Notes under the pieces: model-generated
Told to the model about the DNA's origin: nothing
The model's input: only the letters and a program-made list of their open reading frames with translations
Database searches by the model: none
Position numbers and translations under genes: made by a program
Assembly (NCBI GenBank): GCA_030152405.1
Contig: JASLJL010000511.1
Location: 1-17,090 of the forward strand
Direction of reading: 5' to 3'
From: Gordonia sp. (in: high G+C Gram-positive bacteria)
GTDB lineage: Bacteria; Actinomycetota; Actinomycetes; Mycobacteriales; Mycobacteriaceae
Length of the DNA: 17,090 nucleotides
Shown here: positions 13,534 to 17,090 of the stretch, piece by piece
Layout: the number at the start of each line of letters is the position of its first letter
Numbering within the stretch: position 1 is the first letter of the stretch

Positions 13534-14927
13534 GTCGGGTCCTTCGCGAACAGAGTGCGGCCGGCGCCAGCGGTGACGACCGACCCGGTGATGATCACGC
13601 CCGCACCGGAGACGGTGCCGCCTTCGCCGTCCTCGGCCAGAGCGATGGCCGCTTCGACGGCGTCGGGCAGGAACGGTTCCACACTGACGCGCTCATCGCC
13701 GAAGATCGGGACGGCGATGTCGCTGAGGGTGTCGGTGTCGAGGGCGCGCGGCGACCCGTTGTTGGTGAGGACGACGGCGTCGAGCACCGGTTCGAGCTCG
13801 GTCAGCAGGCCGCGGGCGTCCTTGTCGCCGAGCACACCGACCACGCCGATGAGACGTCGGAAGTCGAACTCGGAGACGAGCGCCTGGGCGAGAGCCCGGG
13901 CCCCGTGCGGGTTGTGCGCGGCGTCGACGAAGACGCTCGGCGCGTTGCGGAGTCGTTCCAGCCGTCCGGGGCTGGTGACCTCGGCGAAGGCGGTGCGGAC
14001 CGCGTCGACGTCGAGCTGGCGGTCGGCGCCCGCGCCGAAGAAGCCTTCCACCGCGGCCAACGCGAGTGCCGCGTTCTGCGCCTGGTGGGCCCCGTGCAAC
14101 GGGAGGAAGATCTCGTCGTACACACCGCCGAGGCCCTGGATCGTCAGCATCTGTCCGCCGACGGCCGTCACCGACTCCAGCACCGCGAACTCGGAGTTCT
14201 GCCGCGCGACGATCGTGCCGGCGTCCACGCTGGCGCGCAGCAGGACGTCAAGCACCTCGGGTTCCTGCGGCCCGATCACGGTGACCGGATCGTTCGGGAT
14301 GATCGCGTCGGCCGGACCGGGTTTGATGATCCCGGCCTTCTCCCCCGCGATCGCCGTCAACGTGTCGCCGAGGTAGTCGGCGTGGTCCATCGCGACAGGC
14401 GTGATGACGGCGACCTTCGAATCGATCACGTTGGTGGCGTCCCATCGACCGCCCATGCCGGTCTCGATGACCGCCACCTCGATCGGCGCCTCCGCGAACG
14501 CGGCGTACGCCATCGCCGTGAGCACCTCGAACTTGCTCATCCGCGGGCCGCCCTGCGAGGTCGACGAATCGTCGACCATCGTGATGAACGGCTCCAGCTC
14601 GCGGTACGTGTCGACGTACAGGCGCGGCGAGATCGGCTGCCCGTCGATCGCGATCCGCTCGGTGACGAGCTGCAGATGCGGGCTGGTGATCCGGCCGGTT
14701 CGACGGTGGAACGCCTGCAGCAGCGAATCGATCATCCGCGTCACCGACGTCTTGCCGTTGGTGCCGGCGATGTGGATGGCCGGGTACGCGTGCTGCGGGT
14801 TTCCCAGCAGTTCGAGCAGCAGATTGATCCGCGTCAGTGACGGCTCGATCTTGGTCTCGGGCCAGCGAGTGTCGAGCTCGGCCTCTACCGCCGCGAGTTC
14901 GGCGAGGTCCTCGGGAGTGGGCGCCAT
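13530..14927 (-). CDS. folC: Folylpolyglutamate synthase / dihydrofolate synthase
   Basis: FolC adds glutamate to dihydropteroate and/or extends polyglutamate tails on folates, using ATP, in the cytoplasm. The 465-residue protein is a Mur-ligase-type enzyme: P-loop HIAGTNGKTSV (52-62), TSPHLQLVTERI (81-92) in the folate-binding loop, ETGMGGRWDATN in the middle, DHADYLGDT with the family's conserved His/Asp, and VDAAHNPHGARAL in the C-terminal domain. The ATG at 14927 shares one base with the valS stop (TGATG), and its own stop overlaps the DUF4233 start, so three genes are tightly coupled. Order valS-folC-DUF4233 is as in M. tuberculosis Rv2448c-Rv2446c. Whether it has both activities cannot be told from sequence. 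Confidence 0.95.
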   Translation of the reverse strand: MAPTPEDLAELAAVEAELDTRWPETKIEPSLTRINLLLELLGNPQHAYPAIHIAGTNGKTSVTRMIDSLLQAFHRRTGRITSPHLQLVTERIAIDGQPISPRLYVDTYRELEPFITMVDDSSTSQGGPRMSKFEVLTAMAYAAFAEAPIEVAVIETGMGGRWDATNVIDSKVAVITPVAMDHADYLGDTLTAIAGEKAGIIKPGPADAIIPNDPVTVIGPQEPEVLDVLLRASVDAGTIVARQNSEFAVLESVTAVGGQMLTIQGLGGVYDEIFLPLHGAHQAQNAALALAAVEGFFGAGADRQLDVDAVRTAFAEVTSPGRLERLRNAPSVFVDAAHNPHGARALAQALVSEFDFRRLIGVVGVLGDKDARGLLTELEPVLDAVVLTNNGSPRALDTDTLSDIAVPIFGDERVSVEPFLPDAVEAAIALAEDGEGGTVSGAGVIITGSVVTAGAGRTLFAKDPT

Positions 14928-17090
14928 CAGCCGTTCAGCGCCTCGAGCTTGGCCTTGAGCCTCGCCACTTCGGCCTCGGCGAGGTCGCGGCGGGCCTTGA
15001 TCTTGTCGACGACGGCGTCCGGCGCCTTCGACAGGAACTGCTCGTTGCCGAGTTTGCCGGTGGTTCCGGCGAGTTCCTTCTCCGCCGCCGCGAGGTCCTT
15101 TGCCGCGCGCTTGCGCTCGGCTTCGACGTCGACCGTTCCCGAGGTGTCGATGGCGACGGTCGCGGTCCCGCTGGACAGGCGCACCTCGACGGTCGCGGTG
15201 GCGGCGAAGTCGTCGTCCGCGGGCTCGAGGCGAGCAAGCGAGTCGAGCTGCCCACGCAACTCGGTGAGACCGAGTTCGGCCAGACCGTCGACGGTCGCCG
15301 CGACCCGCTGGCCGGGCTTGAGTCCCTGGTCGCTGCGGAAACGTCGCACCTCGGTGATGAGCTTCTGCAGGTCGTCGATCTGCTGTGCCGCGGCCGCGTC
15401 GGCGGGCCGACCGGACGGCGTCGGCCACTCGGCGATCACCACGGATTCGCCGCCGGTCAGCGCGGTCCACAAGACCTCGGTCACGAACGGCATCACCGGG
15501 TGCAGCGCCCGCAGCAGCTTGTCGAGGATGGCGCCCAGGACCAGCGCGGTGGAGTCGGCGCGAGCGCCGCCCTCGGCCACCTGCACCTTGGACAGCTCCA
15601 GGTACCAGTCGCAGACCTCGTCCCACGCGAAGTGATAGAGCGCCTCGCAGGCCTTGGAGAACTCATAGGTCTCGAACCCGGCGTCGACGTCGGCGAGCAC
15701 CTGGTCGAGACGCCCGAGGATCCACCGGTCGGCGACGGTCAGCTCCTCGGCGGCGGGCAGATCACCGAGCCGGGCGCCGTTCATCATCGCGAACTTGGTG
15801 GCGTTGAACAGCTTGGTCGCGAAGTTGCGCGAGCTCTGTGCGTGCGACTCGCCGACCGAGATGTCGCTGCCCGGGTTCGCGCCGCGGGCCAGCGTGAAGC
15901 GCAGGGCGTCCGCGCCGAATCGGTCCACCCAGTCGAGTGGGTCGATGCCGTTGCCCTTCGACTTGCTCATCTTCTGGCCGCGCTCGTCGCGGACCAGACC
16001 GTGCAGGAACACGTCGCGGAACGGGACCCGTGCGGAGCCGGACGCGGCGTCGCGCTCGGACAACCCACCGAGATCGAGGTTCGAGACGTAGGTGCCGAAC
16101 ATCATCATGCGGGCGACCCAGAAGAACAGGATGTCGTAGCCGGTGACCAGCACCGACGTCGGATAGAACTTCGCGAGGTCGGCCGTGCTGTCGGGCCAGC
16201 CCATCGTGGAGAACGGCCACAGGCCGGAGCTGAACCAGGTGTCGAGGACGTCGGGATCCTGCTCCCAACCCTCCGGGGCCTGCTCGTCGGGGCCGAAGCA
16301 GGCGACCTCGCCGTCGGGGCCGTACCAGATCGGGATGCGGTGACCCCACCAGAGCTGACGGGAGATGGTCCAATCGTGCATGTCGTCGACCCAGTCGAAC
16401 CAGCGCGGCTCCTGGCTCTTCGGGTGGATCACGGTGTCGCCGTCGCGGACCGCGTCGCCCGCGGCCTTGGCGAGGGATTCCACGTTCACCCACCACTGCA
16501 TCGACAGACGGGGCTCGATGGGCTCGCCGGCGCGCTCGGAGTGACCGACGCTGTGCAGGTACGGGCGCACCTCTTTGACGATGCGCCCCTGCTCGGCGAG
16601 CGCCTCGAGCACCGCGACGCGGGCGGCGAATCGGTCCAGACCGTCGAACTGCGTCCCGGTGCCCTCGATGACCGCGGTCTTGTCCATGATCGTGATCATC
16701 GGCAGGTTGTGACGCTGTCCGATCGCGAAGTCGTTGGGGTCGTGCGCGGGCGTGATCTTGACGGCGCCGGAGCCGAATTCGGGATCGACGTAGTCGTCGG
16801 CGATCACCGGGACGGTGCGGTCGAGGAACGGGTGATCGAGCTCCGCCCCGATGAGGTGCCGGTACCGCTCGTCGTCGGGGTGGACGGCGATCGCGGTGTC
16901 ACCGAGCATCGTCTCCATACGGGTGGTGGCCACCACGATGTGCGGCTCGTCGTCGTTGAGAGAGCCGTAGCGGAACGAGACGAGCTCGCCCTCGACGTCC
17001 TTGTACTTGACCTCGATGTCGGAGATGGCGGTCTGCTGTGCGGGCGACCAGTTCACGAGTCGTTCGGCGCGGTAGATCAGGCCGTCGTCG
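14927..17090 (-). CDS. valS: Valyl-tRNA synthetase (5' end beyond window)
   Basis: ValS charges tRNA-Val and hydrolyses mischarged Thr-tRNA-Val. About 720 C-terminal residues are present; the N-terminus with the HIGH motif lies outside. The visible part begins [17 protein letters not shown], then the CP1 editing domain ([30 protein letters not shown]), the tRNA/catalytic segment [35 protein letters not shown], and the KMSKS loop [17 protein letters not shown]. The anticodon-binding domain follows, and a C-terminal coiled-coil arm ([18 protein letters not shown] to KAKLEALNG) typical of ValRS. The frame is open to the window edge, so a GTG at 17056 is internal, not the start. It is the upstream gene of the folC-DUF4233 run. 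Confidence 0.97.
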   Translation of the reverse strand, partial: DDGLIYRAERLVNWSPAQQTAISDIEVKYKDVEGELVSFRYGSLNDDEPHIVVATTRMETMLGDTAIAVHPDDERYRHLIGAELDHPFLDRTVPVIADDYVDPEFGSGAVKITPAHDPNDFAIGQRHNLPMITIMDKTAVIEGTGTQFDGLDRFAARVAVLEALAEQGRIVKEVRPYLHSVGHSERAGEPIEPRLSMQWWVNVESLAKAAGDAVRDGDTVIHPKSQEPRWFDWVDDMHDWTISRQLWWGHRIPIWYGPDGEVACFGPDEQAPEGWEQDPDVLDTWFSSGLWPFSTMGWPDSTADLAKFYPTSVLVTGYDILFFWVARMMMFGTYVSNLDLGGLSERDAASGSARVPFRDVFLHGLVRDERGQKMSKSKGNGIDPLDWVDRFGADALRFTLARGANPGSDISVGESHAQSSRNFATKLFNATKFAMMNGARLGDLPAAEELTVADRWILGRLDQVLADVDAGFETYEFSKACEALYHFAWDEVCDWYLELSKVQVAEGGARADSTALVLGAILDKLLRALHPVMPFVTEVLWTALTGGESVVIAEWPTPSGRPADAAAAQQIDDLQKLITEVRRFRSDQGLKPGQRVAATVDGLAELGLTELRGQLDSLARLEPADDDFAATATVEVRLSSGTATVAIDTSGTVDVEAERKRAAKDLAAAEKELAGTTGKLGNEQFLSKAPDAVVDKIKARRDLAEAEVARLKAKLEALNG

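Noticed and set aside
15007..17056. GTG at 17056 as the start of valS
   Set aside because: The frame continues upstream as [11 protein letters not shown], a conserved ValRS segment, so the gene enters from beyond the window.
1..17090. tRNA, rRNA, insertion sequence, phage or defence genes
   Set aside because: No transposase, integrase, restriction, toxin-antitoxin or tRNA-like sequence was seen on either strand; coding is almost continuous housekeeping sequence.

Overview
The window is high-GC actinobacterial chromosome, almost certainly from a mycolic-acid Actinobacterium (order Mycobacteriales). Gene order on the right (valS-folC-DUF4233-ndk-rne-rplU-rpmA-obg-proB) matches the Mycobacterium tuberculosis block Rv2448c-Rv2439c. 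The left end carries a homologue of the septal DivIVA-like protein SepIVA (Rv2927c) next to coaD and rsmD. The genus cannot be fixed by reading alone; a Gordonia/Williamsia-type organism is a guess. Nearly all genes are housekeeping and lie on the minus strand.

Layout from left to right. 1-1906 (minus): rsmD -> coaD -> sepIVA; sepIVA is cut by the window start and has a strong inverted repeat just upstream of its start. 1934-5184 (plus): a class II (SIRT4-like) sirtuin, then the ectoine cluster ectA-ectB-ectC, with no ectD behind it. 5192-8504 (minus): rplU -> rpmA -> hairpin -> obg -> proB. 8705-11908 (minus): a 1067-residue RNase E with long disordered arms, Arg-rich islands and a His/Asp-rich tract. 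12177-17090 (minus): valS (5' end beyond the window) -> folC -> DUF4233 membrane protein -> small secreted protein -> ndk.

How the genes work together. ectABC turns aspartate-semialdehyde-derived diaminobutyrate into the osmolyte ectoine. proB, whose 3' end meets ectC seven bases away, starts proline synthesis, another osmolyte route, though proB belongs to the obg transcription unit. Sirtuin plus ectABC form a plus-strand island between two conserved minus-strand housekeeping blocks that are far apart in M. tuberculosis.

No mobile element, phage, CRISPR array, tRNA or rRNA was seen, and I see no evidence of a wholly new system. The best leads are regulatory or architectural: a promoter placing ectA on a leaderless mRNA, a hairpin holding the rne Shine-Dalgarno sequence, a long rplU leader with competing helices, the sepIVA upstream inverted repeat, and the His/Asp tract of RNase E.
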